A DNA stretch of 30,992 nt from Nostoc sp. 'Peltigera membranacea cyanobiont' N6 (GTDB lineage Bacteria; Cyanobacteriota; Cyanobacteriia; Cyanobacteriales; Nostocaceae): contig NZ_CP026688.1 of NCBI RefSeq assembly GCF_002949735.1, positions 1-30,992 of the forward strand. The letters are read 5' to 3'. Both the position numbers and the translations under genes were made by a program. Shown here piece by piece: positions 8,151 through 15,411 of this stretch (within the stretch, counting starts at the first letter, position 1; every line of letters begins with the position of its first letter). The notes under the pieces are model-generated. The model was not told the origin of the DNA, made no database searches, and saw nothing but the letters and a program-made list of their open reading frames with translations.

Positions 8151-8325
8151 TTACAACGTCCCTCAAGATTTGACTCCAGCCATCAGAATGCTTGCAGAAA
8201 TGGATGGCACAACCCCCGCTTACTGGCTGAGAAAAGCTCTAGAGAAATTAGTAAATGAAAGGTTCTCTGTCAATAGCAATCATCAAATCAACTTAGGGGA
8301 TTTGGAGGCGATAAGAGGTGAATAA
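8131..8325 (+). CDS. Small RHH-like adaptor, candidate ParR, 64 aa
   Basis: It starts MLNKRLNYNVPQ, a basic strand, followed by helices in TPAIRMLAEMDGTTPAYWLRKALEKL. That strand-helix-helix layout suits an RHH domain. AGGAG lies 10 bp before the ATG. The ATG is inside the end of the actin-like gene, so translation is probably coupled. ParR adaptors bind centromere repeats with an RHH and hold the filament end with a C-terminal tail; here the tail (about 45-64) is short and polar. ParR is usually nearer 100-120 aa, so this one is small, and the role rests mainly on position. Confidence 0.6.
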   Translation: MLNKRLNYNVPQDLTPAIRMLAEMDGTTPAYWLRKALEKLVNERFSVNSNHQINLGDLEAIRGE

Positions 8326-8578
8326 TATCAAGTTTAACTTTCAAACGAGGTGCGAAATGAATAGCAATGTTAGCACGGAAGAAATAGTAATTGTTCTGGC
8401 TGGTGTTGAGCAAACTTTAAGGTTGATTCAAGCTACTCCCGAATACAGGAGGCTACAAACATCAGAGTATTTTACTACATCAAACGACTTGGTTTTGAAT
8501 GATGCCATTCAATCAATATCTGAAGTTTTAGATGGCATTGAAAGAGTACAACTCGCTAACAGTTCTGATGAGGATTAA
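8318..8578 (+). CDS. Hypothetical protein, 86 aa (73 aa from the inner ATG)
   Basis: The GTG at 8318 overlaps the end of the RHH gene and has GGAGG upstream. An ATG at 8357, with GAGG upstream, is an alternative start. The product is helical and acidic, with a hydrophobic segment near EEIVIVLAGVEQTL that is too short and charged at the edges to be a membrane span. It ends in SSDED. No family was recognised. Its tight coupling to the parM-like operon suggests a linked role or simple co-expression. Confidence 0.6.
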   Translation: MNNIKFNFQTRCEMNSNVSTEEIVIVLAGVEQTLRLIQATPEYRRLQTSEYFTTSNDLVLNDAIQSISEVLDGIERVQLANSSDED

Positions 8579-8619
8579 TTGTGCAAACGCTTGCCCTGTC
8601 AAGAAAAGCGTTCGCACAA
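8579..8619. other. Intercistronic hairpin
   Basis: Arms at 8579-8592 and 8606-8619 (TTGTGCAAACGCTT with one mismatch to its partner) enclose a 13-nt loop, right after a stop codon. It may attenuate transcription or protect the mRNA end between the parM-like genes and the membrane-protein genes. No T-run follows, so full termination is doubtful. Confidence 0.6.
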
Positions 8620-8668
8620 GTGACTTAGATCAGGGATGAAATCAGTACACACATTAAAGGATACCAAA

Positions 8669-8926
8669 ATGGCGCACCCCGTAGGATATTACTCTCTCTC
8701 TCACGACAATGCACTGATTAAAGATATGTGTGAGACATGGGGGGAAGGATTAGAAAAGATGAGCGAATCAGACACACTCTGGTTAATTGCAAAAATCGCT
8801 TATCAAGCATGGTTAGAGTGTGAATCTTCTACCGCTCCTAGCAACGAAGCGGAGTCAGTATTTAAACGACTGCATGAGTTAAAGCAATGGGAGAAGTTTG
8901 CACTGATTACCGCGATGGCACAGTAG
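8669..8926 (+). CDS. Hypothetical protein, 85 aa
   Basis: This start was chosen because AAAGGAT lies 8 bp upstream; an in-frame ATG at 8636 would add 11 residues but has a poorer site. The product starts MAHPVGYYSLSHD and is mostly helical, with Trp-containing helices (CETWGEGLEKM, LWLIAKIAYQAWLE). No membrane span or known domain was seen. The next gene begins 5 bp after the stop, so it belongs to the membrane-protein/ATPase operon. Confidence 0.6.
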   Translation: MAHPVGYYSLSHDNALIKDMCETWGEGLEKMSESDTLWLIAKIAYQAWLECESSTAPSNEAESVFKRLHELKQWEKFALITAMAQ

Positions 8927-8930
8927 TCTC

Positions 8931-9341
8931 ATGTACAAGAAACAACTCTACCTAGCTTTGGCTGGTGTCGGTATCTGCATGTTGCCTGTAATCATCCCTT
9001 TAGTACCCAAGTTGGGGGCTTATGCAGAAGCCGAGAGATTAAAAGCCACCGAAGGATTAGAACGTCAGCGCATAGAAGAACGGGCTAAGACCAGTGATGC
9101 GTTATATGAGGCGGGAGTCATGCCCACAACTAGAAAACTGAGAATCACGAATTATTTTGACAGCAGTAAACGCAATCCCAGACCAGACACAACCCTTTAT
9201 CAAGATGACGAGATTGTTGATGTTTTTGACGCTTCTGGGCGCTGCATAGGTCGGATTGAAGAAGGGATTTGGAAATGGAAATACAAAGCTAAAGGGATTT
9301 GTAAAACCGTTCAAAATATCAAACCAGTGAGGAGAAAGTAA
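8931..9341 (+). CDS. Small membrane-anchored hypothetical protein, 136 aa
   Basis: Residues 5-30 form one hydrophobic span (LYLALAGVGICMLPVIIPLV), with Lys residues before it, so it is a likely N-terminal anchor. Next comes a charged helix (about 32-60, ERLKATEGLERQRIEERAK), possibly coiled coil, and a beta-rich domain ending in a basic tail (VRRK). Its stop shares a base with the next start, so translation is coupled. It resembles no named family. The context (membrane protein and P-loop ATPase downstream, relaxase nearby) fits an envelope component for DNA handling, which is inferred. Confidence 0.65.
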   Translation: MYKKQLYLALAGVGICMLPVIIPLVPKLGAYAEAERLKATEGLERQRIEERAKTSDALYEAGVMPTTRKLRITNYFDSSKRNPRPDTTLYQDDEIVDVFDASGRCIGRIEEGIWKWKYKAKGICKTVQNIKPVRRK

Positions 9342-10057
9342 TGGCGTTAGGTTCATCAAGTGCAGAAAGTAATAGTACTGGTAACACTGATGGTAAACCC
9401 AAGGGTAAGAAGCGATCGCTTGGTGAAATCATCGATTTTTGCGCCAAGGCTGTTGTGATGATTGTTGGTTTACCCATTAGAGCAGCCGCCGCTATAGTCA
9501 ATCAGTTTGTTGCTAACGGTGGTGCGGGTCGTGCGTTAGTAGGTGGGATTTTATTTATCGGTGGTTCTGTAATTAGTGCTGATTCAACTTGGCAATTAAT
9601 TTTTACTGGGCCCCCTGTTTGTCCTTGGTTTGAGCCGGCTTGGAATTGGCTAAATGTGCCGTTTGCACTGTTCAACCCCTTGTTTTATTTGGCATTTATG
9701 GTTTCGGTAGGTGTTCAGGTAATCGAAGCCCATGCCCTACGCGGTAAAAACCCAGATTCAGCTAGGCGGGAACTTCAAGATCATATCATTTATGAGCTTG
9801 AAACCAAGCCTAGTGGCAAGATTGACCTTGTTGGTGAACTTTGGAAGGACTACAAAACCGCAGGTACACGCGATCGCTCTAGCGCGGGGCTAGTTGTGAT
9901 TGCTGTTTGGGCATTTGATATTGTCACCACCTTTGCGGCTCGTAACCCATTCGACTACACAGCCCCGTTGATGATATTGGGCTGCACCTTTTTCAACATT
10001 GGGACAATGATGGCGGGTGAAATTGGGTTTGCCATCTGGCGATTGACTAAAGATTAA
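9341..10057 (+). CDS. Multi-span membrane protein, 238 aa
   Basis: A polar Ser/Gly/Lys-rich N terminus (about 30 residues) is followed by about five hydrophobic segments: near residues 35-55, 65-82, 107-130, 180-200 and 205-232. A polar loop around 130-175 probably faces the cytoplasm. The ATG overlaps the stop of the previous gene by one base, and AGGAG lies upstream. Only one base separates it from the GTG of the ATPase gene, so the two may form a membrane complex. No family was recognised. Conjugation inner-membrane proteins are similar in layout, but no signature shows this. Confidence 0.65.
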   Translation: MALGSSSAESNSTGNTDGKPKGKKRSLGEIIDFCAKAVVMIVGLPIRAAAAIVNQFVANGGAGRALVGGILFIGGSVISADSTWQLIFTGPPVCPWFEPAWNWLNVPFALFNPLFYLAFMVSVGVQVIEAHALRGKNPDSARRELQDHIIYELETKPSGKIDLVGELWKDYKTAGTRDRSSAGLVVIAVWAFDIVTTFAARNPFDYTAPLMILGCTFFNIGTMMAGEIGFAIWRLTKD

Positions 10058-10058
10058 A

Positions 10059-12023
10059 GTGAGCGCCGCTCAACAACTCTCTACATTGAGCGGCTTCTTA
10101 ATTCAACAGGGCATTTGTTTTATGCATTGCAATAATATCCCAAAAATTACAACAAAGGAAACGGAACACTTACGCGAATCATATCCGGCCTTATCCCATT
10201 TGGAGGCAGGAAATGTTTCTGAATGGTTGCAAGAGCGCAAGGATCAATTATTTGAAATGGCCCGAGTTTCTGAGAATGAAGCAGACATGACCCGTGTACT
10301 TGGCTTGCTGGCTGGGGGGATTGGAGCGGTTTGTTATGCGGTCAATCCAATGGCATTAGTTGGTGGTTTAATTGGTGGTGCTGCGTGGTTATGGTTTGTA
10401 GTGGAACATTCCAATAGAACCAAAGAGATTGCCCCCTTACCCTTTGTACGTGGCAACTTTATAGACGCGATTGCTCGTGCTGGTGACTACGATAATCGAA
10501 GCAATTATCAAGCAGATCATCTTGCTAATACCGTTAAATTTCTAGAGCGACAATCAGCAGAAGAGTACGCCTTTCTTCATGCTGAATTTGAAAATATTGG
10601 GCAGTATTTAACCCAAGTTGAACCAGGAAAACGTTTTTATGCTTATCGCTGGATGTTTGGTTGGTTTGGCAAGCTTAAGGGTCGTCAGCTACCCACTTAT
10701 CAAAGTATGGCTCTCCATTTACAGGATGTGACCATTGACAGCCGGCTGAATCGGTTTGAGGTAAGTGCCATTGCACAGGCTCAAACCCAGTTACCACCCA
10801 CCGTAGATATTAGACAGTTTCAATCGCCACAGGTAAATATTGGGCAGACAAACCAAGCAGATCATCCTTCTAAACCTACAGAATTACAGGCATCAGCTAA
10901 TGGGCTTTCACCAGAGACTATAACTCATCTCCCTCTGGCGAATAGAGCAAACGCACTCATCGCGGCTTTAACGAAAAGTGGTTTTCAAATAGAAGACATG
11001 ATGAGTTCCCAGGTGATAGCGATTGCAGGTACTCAGCGAGGTGGCAAGGGAACCTTAGCAGCAATCTTAGCAACATTATCTCTAGCTTTAGATTCGGGAT
11101 TAAACACCCAATACTTTACAGCCGGGGTGGACGTTTACCCCTTTAGTTGCAATCTGATTTCTGCTCTTAAATACCCCGAAAAAGATGCGGACGGTGCAGA
11201 TAAACTAGTCGCCCGTGACTTGCTTAAATTTCTTAAAGGCTTAGATACAAGTGAACCTTACTCACACAAAAACTTACTTCTTGTGATTGATGAGGCGATG
11301 CGGTTGCTGTCCCTACTTGATGAGAGCGATCGCACTTGGGCTATCCAATATCTGCTGAGTCGCTTCGCCAAGTGTGGCGGTACATTAATCATTGTCTTGC
11401 ATGGCTCAAACCTGACAAGCGTGGTTGGCAAGGCCACAGCAGGACTAGCAGATACCTTTAAGCAATCGGTTAACTTTATTGGTTGTGTAGCTCAGTCTGT
11501 CAGCGCTGGCGGATTGCGAAAGATTAATGTTGCCAGTGGCGAATATTTCAAAGCCAACCCTAATAACTTTGCTGAACCTGTTAGCGGTGGTAATCTGGGC
11601 ATGATTCCTGACTGGCTAAAGATAGAGTTACACCCAGGAAATGGTCAGCCAGATCCAGCTAGAACATTACTCAAATTCTTCCCGGAACTGGTGCAGCATC
11701 ACGAACCAGCACTTATGCCCAGAGGGGAGAAAATTGCACCAGATGACGCAGTTAATAAACTGGAGTCTATTTTCTCAAAGCCTAACCAAGAGGTTGAAAT
11801 TGCAGAGGTAGAATTCGTCAGTATTTCTGAGGCTGATTTGTCGCAGATTTTAAATATTGTCACTTCAGCCGTTACAACACCAGTCAGCTTTGCTGCGATT
11901 AGAAATAGCCGAAAGTGGGGCGAAGATAAACCTAGTGTTCGCTATTTAAGGAGTGCGATTACACAACTTATAGAATCCAAGCAATTGAACGGTTGTGAGA
12001 AGTCAGGGTTTACCGCTTTTTAA
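10059..12023 (+). CDS. Membrane-anchored P-loop ATPase, possible coupling protein, 654 aa
   Basis: Two hydrophobic segments at about 83-125 (GLLAGGIGAVCYAV and LVGGLIGGAAWLWFV) anchor the N terminus. A linker leads to a P-loop at about 324-332 (GTQRGGKGT) and a Walker B at about 406-412 (LLLVIDEA). This build, with N-terminal spans and a RecA-like motor, resembles VirD4/TraD coupling proteins and FtsK/HerA pumps. The C-terminal 80 residues may form a winged-helix-like fold. With the relaxase 3.4 kb away, a coupling role is plausible, but a role with the parM-like system is also possible. The start is uncertain: the GTG has no clear ribosome site and an ATG at 10122 is an alternative. Confidence 0.7.
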   Translation: MSAAQQLSTLSGFLIQQGICFMHCNNIPKITTKETEHLRESYPALSHLEAGNVSEWLQERKDQLFEMARVSENEADMTRVLGLLAGGIGAVCYAVNPMALVGGLIGGAAWLWFVVEHSNRTKEIAPLPFVRGNFIDAIARAGDYDNRSNYQADHLANTVKFLERQSAEEYAFLHAEFENIGQYLTQVEPGKRFYAYRWMFGWFGKLKGRQLPTYQSMALHLQDVTIDSRLNRFEVSAIAQAQTQLPPTVDIRQFQSPQVNIGQTNQADHPSKPTELQASANGLSPETITHLPLANRANALIAALTKSGFQIEDMMSSQVIAIAGTQRGGKGTLAAILATLSLALDSGLNTQYFTAGVDVYPFSCNLISALKYPEKDADGADKLVARDLLKFLKGLDTSEPYSHKNLLLVIDEAMRLLSLLDESDRTWAIQYLLSRFAKCGGTLIIVLHGSNLTSVVGKATAGLADTFKQSVNFIGCVAQSVSAGGLRKINVASGEYFKANPNNFAEPVSGGNLGMIPDWLKIELHPGNGQPDPARTLLKFFPELVQHHEPALMPRGEKIAPDDAVNKLESIFSKPNQEVEIAEVEFVSISEADLSQILNIVTSAVTTPVSFAAIRNSRKWGEDKPSVRYLRSAITQLIESKQLNGCEKSGFTAF

Positions 12024-12116
12024 TCTTATTGCAATCTCAAAAAGCCATTAAGAAAGCACTTATCTCAAACATATCAAGACATCAAAAGCCGGAATCCTAG
12101 TAATGGATCTAAATTT

Positions 12117-12311
12117 ATGCACCCAATTGAGTTTAAGAAAAAATGGCAGTTAACTTACGACGAGCTAGCACTTGTCTTGGGTTATCAAAGTGATTTCACT
12201 GTCCGTTGCTGGGGGATAAATGAAAAACATAAGCGTAAAGAAGTCAAAAAGTTGTTTATGTTGCTTGTCGTCTTCTTGATGAGAAGTGGTCAGCCCAGGG
12301 GAAACTTGTAG
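12117..12311 (+). CDS. Small HTH-like protein, 64 aa
   Basis: The sequence around LTYDELALVLGYQSDFTVRCWG looks like a helix-turn-helix in which a Trp follows the recognition helix. The C terminus is basic, then hydrophobic (KKLFMLLVVFLM). No good ribosome site was seen. It lies 93 bp after the ATPase gene and just before a hairpin shared with a convergent operon. It may be a small regulator. The gene call itself is moderate. Confidence 0.5.
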   Translation: MHPIEFKKKWQLTYDELALVLGYQSDFTVRCWGINEKHKRKEVKKLFMLLVVFLMRSGQPRGNL

Positions 12312-12335
12312 ATTCTTACCTTTAATTATTTGTGT

Positions 12336-12375
12336 GATTGGGGCAAATATTACGTTTTGCCTGTTTGCCCCAATC
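12336..12375. terminator. Hairpin between convergent genes
   Basis: GATTGGGGCAAA at 12336-12347 is perfectly repeated in inverse at 12364-12375, with a 16-nt loop, between convergent stops at 12311 and 12391. A 12-bp GC-containing stem here suits a bidirectional terminator. Neither side has a strong T-run. Confidence 0.6.
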
Positions 12376-12390
12376 GCTATATATTGCCCT

Positions 12391-13134
12391 TCATCTTCGA
12401 TTTGGGTCAGTCCCCAAACGCTTTTCTACCCGTTGTAGCTTGGCATTACTATAATCTGTACGCCGCAAAATTGCTCTCAAATAGATGTCGATATCGTTCG
12501 AGATATTTACCGGAATAAATTGATTGAATCCAAGGAAAATCAACAAAGTAAATAATGCAGTAAACAACCCCATCGTCCCATATTTACTTATGGGTTCAGC
12601 GCGATAAACCTCTTTCTCTATGGTGATGGGTTTGGGGGGAGGGGTATTCTTCAACTCCTGAATAACCGTAGTCAAGTTCTTCGTGTGAATCAACAGTGAG
12701 TCCCAGTTCTGCCTCAACTGCAATACTTCGCTTTTCAGCCCTTTGAACTCTAAGCTCTCTAATGTCGCTGTTGATTTTGGCATATTCTTTAACTGCGTCA
12801 GTAAGGGAGTTAATTCTTGCCTCAAATTTTCGTTGCTCTGCTCGGACTCGTTCGATGAGAGATTCTGATTCTTCAATTCGGTCGTCAGCATCTCGATAGT
12901 CACCATCGCTTTGCTGAGGAGTTGATTCTGAATTAAATTCGTTTGCGCCCATGCTTGTAACTCTGCCCTATCTCTTTCACGTTCAGTTTTCTGTGATTGC
13001 TTAAAATTTTCAAACTCTCTATATAATCTTCCCAGTGCTATCTTCACCTCACCCTGTTCACTGCTCTCTACGGAATTGGCAGTTTCAGAGTAAGGATTGC
13101 TGTGATTGCCGTTGCCATTATTGTTGTTGCTCAT
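12391..13134 (-). CDS. TraM-like coiled-coil membrane protein, about 247 aa
   Basis: The ATG at 13134 was chosen (MSNNNNGNGN). The frame stays open upstream, but only inside the preceding ATPase gene. After an Asn/Ser-rich start come long charged helices (about 30-170), likely coiled coil, then one hydrophobic span near residues 187-207 (GLFTALFTLLIFLGF) and a short basic C-terminal domain. It overlaps the ParA-like gene by 17 bp. In the Tra1 region of IncP plasmids, traK, traL and traM run in this order away from oriT, and the third gene is a small helical protein with a hydrophobic part. The order and build fit; no direct sequence identity can be claimed. Confidence 0.55.
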   Translation of the reverse strand: MSNNNNGNGNHSNPYSETANSVESSEQGEVKIALGRLYREFENFKQSQKTERERDRAELQAWAQTNLIQNQLLSKAMVTIEMLTTELKNQNLSSNESEQSNENLRQELTPLLTQLKNMPKSTATLESLEFKGLKSEVLQLRQNWDSLLIHTKNLTTVIQELKNTPPPKPITIEKEVYRAEPISKYGTMGLFTALFTLLIFLGFNQFIPVNISNDIDIYLRAILRRTDYSNAKLQRVEKRLGTDPNRR

Positions 13135-13942
13135 TAGTTTTCTTTTGACCCCGACGAGAAGTAGACGCAGTGATAGATGTTTGTTTTGATGTTGAAGTCT
13201 TAGACGACTCAGCAGCAACCAGAGGTTCTGGTTGCTGCAACCCCAAATAAACCCCAGCTTTTTCAAGTTCTGGTTTCGCCTGATCCAAAAACCCACTGAC
13301 CAGTAGGTAATCCCCAAAAGGAAATCCATTCTCTTCAGTCGCAGCCGAGTAAGGTAGACCTTTCTCTGTCAACGTGTCAAAGGTCGAGTAGTCTAGCTCT
13401 GGCATTTCTATTTCTATGCCTTTCAATTCAGATATCGCTGCCGATGTTTTGCTATTCTCCCAGCGCTGAAAACCTGAACCTTTATCCCAGCACAGATTTT
13501 TCACTACGACATAATCTGCTTTATCGCCGCAGAATTCCGCCATAGTTTTTAAGCTAGTGATGACCGAGTAACCAAGGTTTAATACAGTCACCAGCGTTAC
13601 TCGATAACCTAAATCACCTGCAATCTTGAATAGCCCAAACTTACTGATAATCTCCCTGGTTTTATTGCTTGATGCCCCCGGCATATCTACTATTATTGAG
13701 TCGGGTGATTCCGCTTTGATTTCCGTAAAGAAGCGTTTCGCCTCTGCCACCTCCAGGAAGTTCAACAGCCTTACCCCTGAGCCAAAGTTTTGATAGTACT
13801 CGTACAGTTCTGGATTCTCTGTATCTGCATCATAAGCTAGATAATTAATTCCTTTATTGTGCATTACATCCAGTAGCAAGCGAGTAAAGGCAGTCTTACC
13901 TGTACCACCCTTGCCCCCCAGTATCATCACGATCCGTTTCAT
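13118..13942 (-). CDS. ParA/MinD-type ATPase, TraL/MobD-like, 274 aa
   Basis: A deviant Walker A with the signature lysine stands at residues 9-17 (GGKGGTGKT), and a Walker B-like IIVDMPG lies near residue 85. The last 30 residues are Ser/Thr/Gln-rich. SIMIBI ATPases of this kind partition plasmids or act in mobilisation. Two facts favour mobilisation: no ParB-like gene follows, and the gene sits between TraK-like and TraM-like genes next to a relaxase, as TraL does in IncP and MobD in IncQ-2 plasmids. An actin-type system already offers segregation here. AGGAG and a 4-bp start/stop overlap with the upstream gene support the start. Confidence 0.78.
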   Translation of the reverse strand: MKRIVMILGGKGGTGKTAFTRLLLDVMHNKGINYLAYDADTENPELYEYYQNFGSGVRLLNFLEVAEAKRFFTEIKAESPDSIIVDMPGASSNKTREIISKFGLFKIAGDLGYRVTLVTVLNLGYSVITSLKTMAEFCGDKADYVVVKNLCWDKGSGFQRWENSKTSAAISELKGIEIEMPELDYSTFDTLTEKGLPYSAATEENGFPFGDYLLVSGFLDQAKPELEKAGVYLGLQQPEPLVAAESSKTSTSKQTSITASTSRRGQKKTNEQQQ

Positions 13943-14442
13943 ATTTCACTCCTATCAGTGATGTTAAATTGGGCAGAAGTCTTAGGTGTTGTTTTTTTAC
14001 GTTTTGTACTTTGAGATGCTGAAGGTGAGGATACTTCACTACTATCAGGTGGTGAACTATCTGGCTCTACTGCTGGAACATCATTATTAGTTGTGGTTGA
14101 AGAATCAGTTGATTCTGGCTCAGAGTCAGAATTAACTGATTCTTCAACCGCTTTATCTGATGATTCATTACTCGAACTATTCTCCGTTAAAGTTGTTGCT
14201 TTTTTATGAAAACTCTTCAGACCACTGGCCGCTAGTTCTACCCCATGACCTTTAAACACATCAGAAACATCGTCATAAGAATAGCCAGCGTCTAACATAT
14301 CTTGAATAGGTTTAGCCAAACTGAGAACTAAATCTGACAGGCTGATAGTTTTAGGAGTCGCGGCTTTCTGTTTCAGACTGGTTTGAATATCTTCGATTTT
14401 TGATAAAGGGACAGCTTTCGGTTTGCGCGACATATTCAGCAC
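13939..14442 (-). CDS. TraK-like oriT-binding accessory protein, 167 aa
   Basis: The N-terminal 85 residues contain LSDLVLSLAKPIQDMLDAGY and YSYDDVSDVFKGHGVELAAS, a compact helical DNA-binding pattern like the TraK/MobC-type proteins of IncP and IncQ-2 mobilisation systems. The C-terminal half is Ser/Thr/Glu/Pro-rich and looks disordered. The GTG at 14442 or ATG at 14433 may be the start. It is the first gene of a minus-strand operon with the ParA-like and coiled-coil genes, and it reads away from the hairpin-rich region shared with the relaxase operon. In RP4, TraK binds and bends oriT DNA; that role is inferred here. Confidence 0.6.
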   Translation of the reverse strand: MLNMSRKPKAVPLSKIEDIQTSLKQKAATPKTISLSDLVLSLAKPIQDMLDAGYSYDDVSDVFKGHGVELAASGLKSFHKKATTLTENSSSNESSDKAVEESVNSDSEPESTDSSTTTNNDVPAVEPDSSPPDSSEVSSPSASQSTKRKKTTPKTSAQFNITDRSEI

Positions 14443-14981
14443 TAGTAATAAATTACTCCATTGTAAAAAAGTCGTGGTCAGAAAAAGTTTAAGTTTCTTA
14501 TCGTGATGTGACGAATATCAACAGAAAAAGGTTTGTATTCTCGTGAGGTAGACTAGTCTAAAAAAGCAGTTACCCATGAATCAACATCCTTCGTATCACT
14601 AGTATGGCCAGCATTGCTAATAGACCCTGCCCTCGGTTACACCGAGGAAATTGCACAGAGTCAATCGTGGTGAGCCAAAGTCTCATACTCCCCCAGTCTC
14701 CGGTTGTGCCCCTTGGTTCTGGTTTTCCCTAGCCTGTCGTGGGGGCATAGGCAAGCAATACACCGTAACGCACTACGTGCTACTTTTACCTTCGGTAAAA
14801 GCGGTGTGTTTGCTTGTTGGGGGTGTCCCCCAAACCCCCGAAAACCGTTCTTTTCAAGGGGTCAATAAGTCAAGAGAGTTCCGGGTTATTCGCCTACCTG
14901 CTCGGCGCAGAGCGCCGTAGCAGCTACAGCGAATAACCCGGTTAAAAATAAATATTGAAATATATAAACGCCTAACTAGTT
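14443..14981. other. Candidate oriT region between divergent mobilisation operons
   Basis: A 539-bp gap between the TraK-like and MobC-like genes, packed with symmetric elements: a 12-bp palindrome at 14549-14560; hairpins at 14631-14647, 14770-14780 and 14783-14801 (the last with a C-TTCG-G loop); and a large stem-loop at 14881-14941. Two nick-site candidates can be proposed. CCTACCTG/C near 14893-14901 on the plus strand is loosely like the IncP TATCCTG/C. TAGTGCG/TTA on the minus strand (14775-14766) is like the pMV158-type TAGTGTG/TTA. The relaxase family favours the first. An 89-codon open frame inside (14651-14920) looks non-coding. Confidence 0.6.
14881..14941. repeat. Large nested stem-loop of the oriT candidate
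   Basis: A 13-bp perfect inverted repeat (CCGGGTTATTCGC, 14881-14893, with 14929-14941) encloses a second stem: CTGCT-CGGCGC (14898-14908), loop AGA, GCGCCG-T-AGCAG (14912-14923). It ends 40 bp before the MobC-like start. Relaxase or accessory-protein binding, or hairpin-based termination of transfer, are possible roles. Confidence 0.85.
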
Positions 14982-15407
14982 ATGCAAGCAGACCCACGTA
15001 TAAATCTCAGTAATCAACTAACTGACACATTAAACAATCGGTCAGTAGCACCAGATTCTAAGCGAGAAGTAACCATCACATTTAGGGCTAGCTATGTTGA
15101 AAAAGCGAGACTAGAGCAACGGTGCAGTGGAGTTGTGCAAAGCGATTATATTAGAGCGAGATTATTTGACTACCCCCTACCACATCCTAAATTAGTCATA
15201 CCGGAAGTGAACCGACAGGCTATCTATGAACTAAAAAAGATTGGCAACAACCTAAATCAACAGACTAGAGCCATTAACGAAGCTGTAAAAATTGGTAGTC
15301 AACCGTTGACTAACGAGGTGAAATCATATCTAAAAACTCTTGAAGAATTGACAGCACTTTTAGAACAAACTCGCCAATCACTCACTCAATCTACGGGAGA
15401 GGGGTAG
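14982..15407 (+). CDS. mobC: MobC/TraJ-like relaxosome protein, 141 aa
   Basis: Residues 25-60 (VTITFRASYVEKARLEQRC) give an RHH-like DNA-binding start. Residues 75-100 contain LKKIGNNLNQQTRAIN, the hallmark of relaxosome MobC proteins (L-x-x-I-G-N-N-L-N-Q). A Leu-rich C-terminal helix follows. Such proteins bind oriT beside the nick and help the relaxase open the strands. It lies 4 bp before the relaxase gene, in the traJ position relative to oriT. The ribosome site upstream of the ATG is weak. Confidence 0.85.
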   Translation: MQADPRINLSNQLTDTLNNRSVAPDSKREVTITFRASYVEKARLEQRCSGVVQSDYIRARLFDYPLPHPKLVIPEVNRQAIYELKKIGNNLNQQTRAINEAVKIGSQPLTNEVKSYLKTLEELTALLEQTRQSLTQSTGEG

Positions 15408-15411
15408 CTAA

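Noticed and set aside
13135..13329. N-terminal extension of the coiled-coil TraM-like gene
   Set aside because: The extra 65 residues lie fully inside the ParA-like gene and have Leu/Arg-rich out-of-frame composition.
13118..13942. ParA-type plasmid partition system
   Set aside because: No ParB-like gene or centromere repeats follow it; the TraK/TraL/TraM order beside oriT explains it better.
14651..14920. 89-codon plus-strand frame before the mobC-like gene
   Set aside because: It runs through the hairpins of the oriT candidate and has unusual Pro/Arg/Gly composition driven by repeats; no good start.
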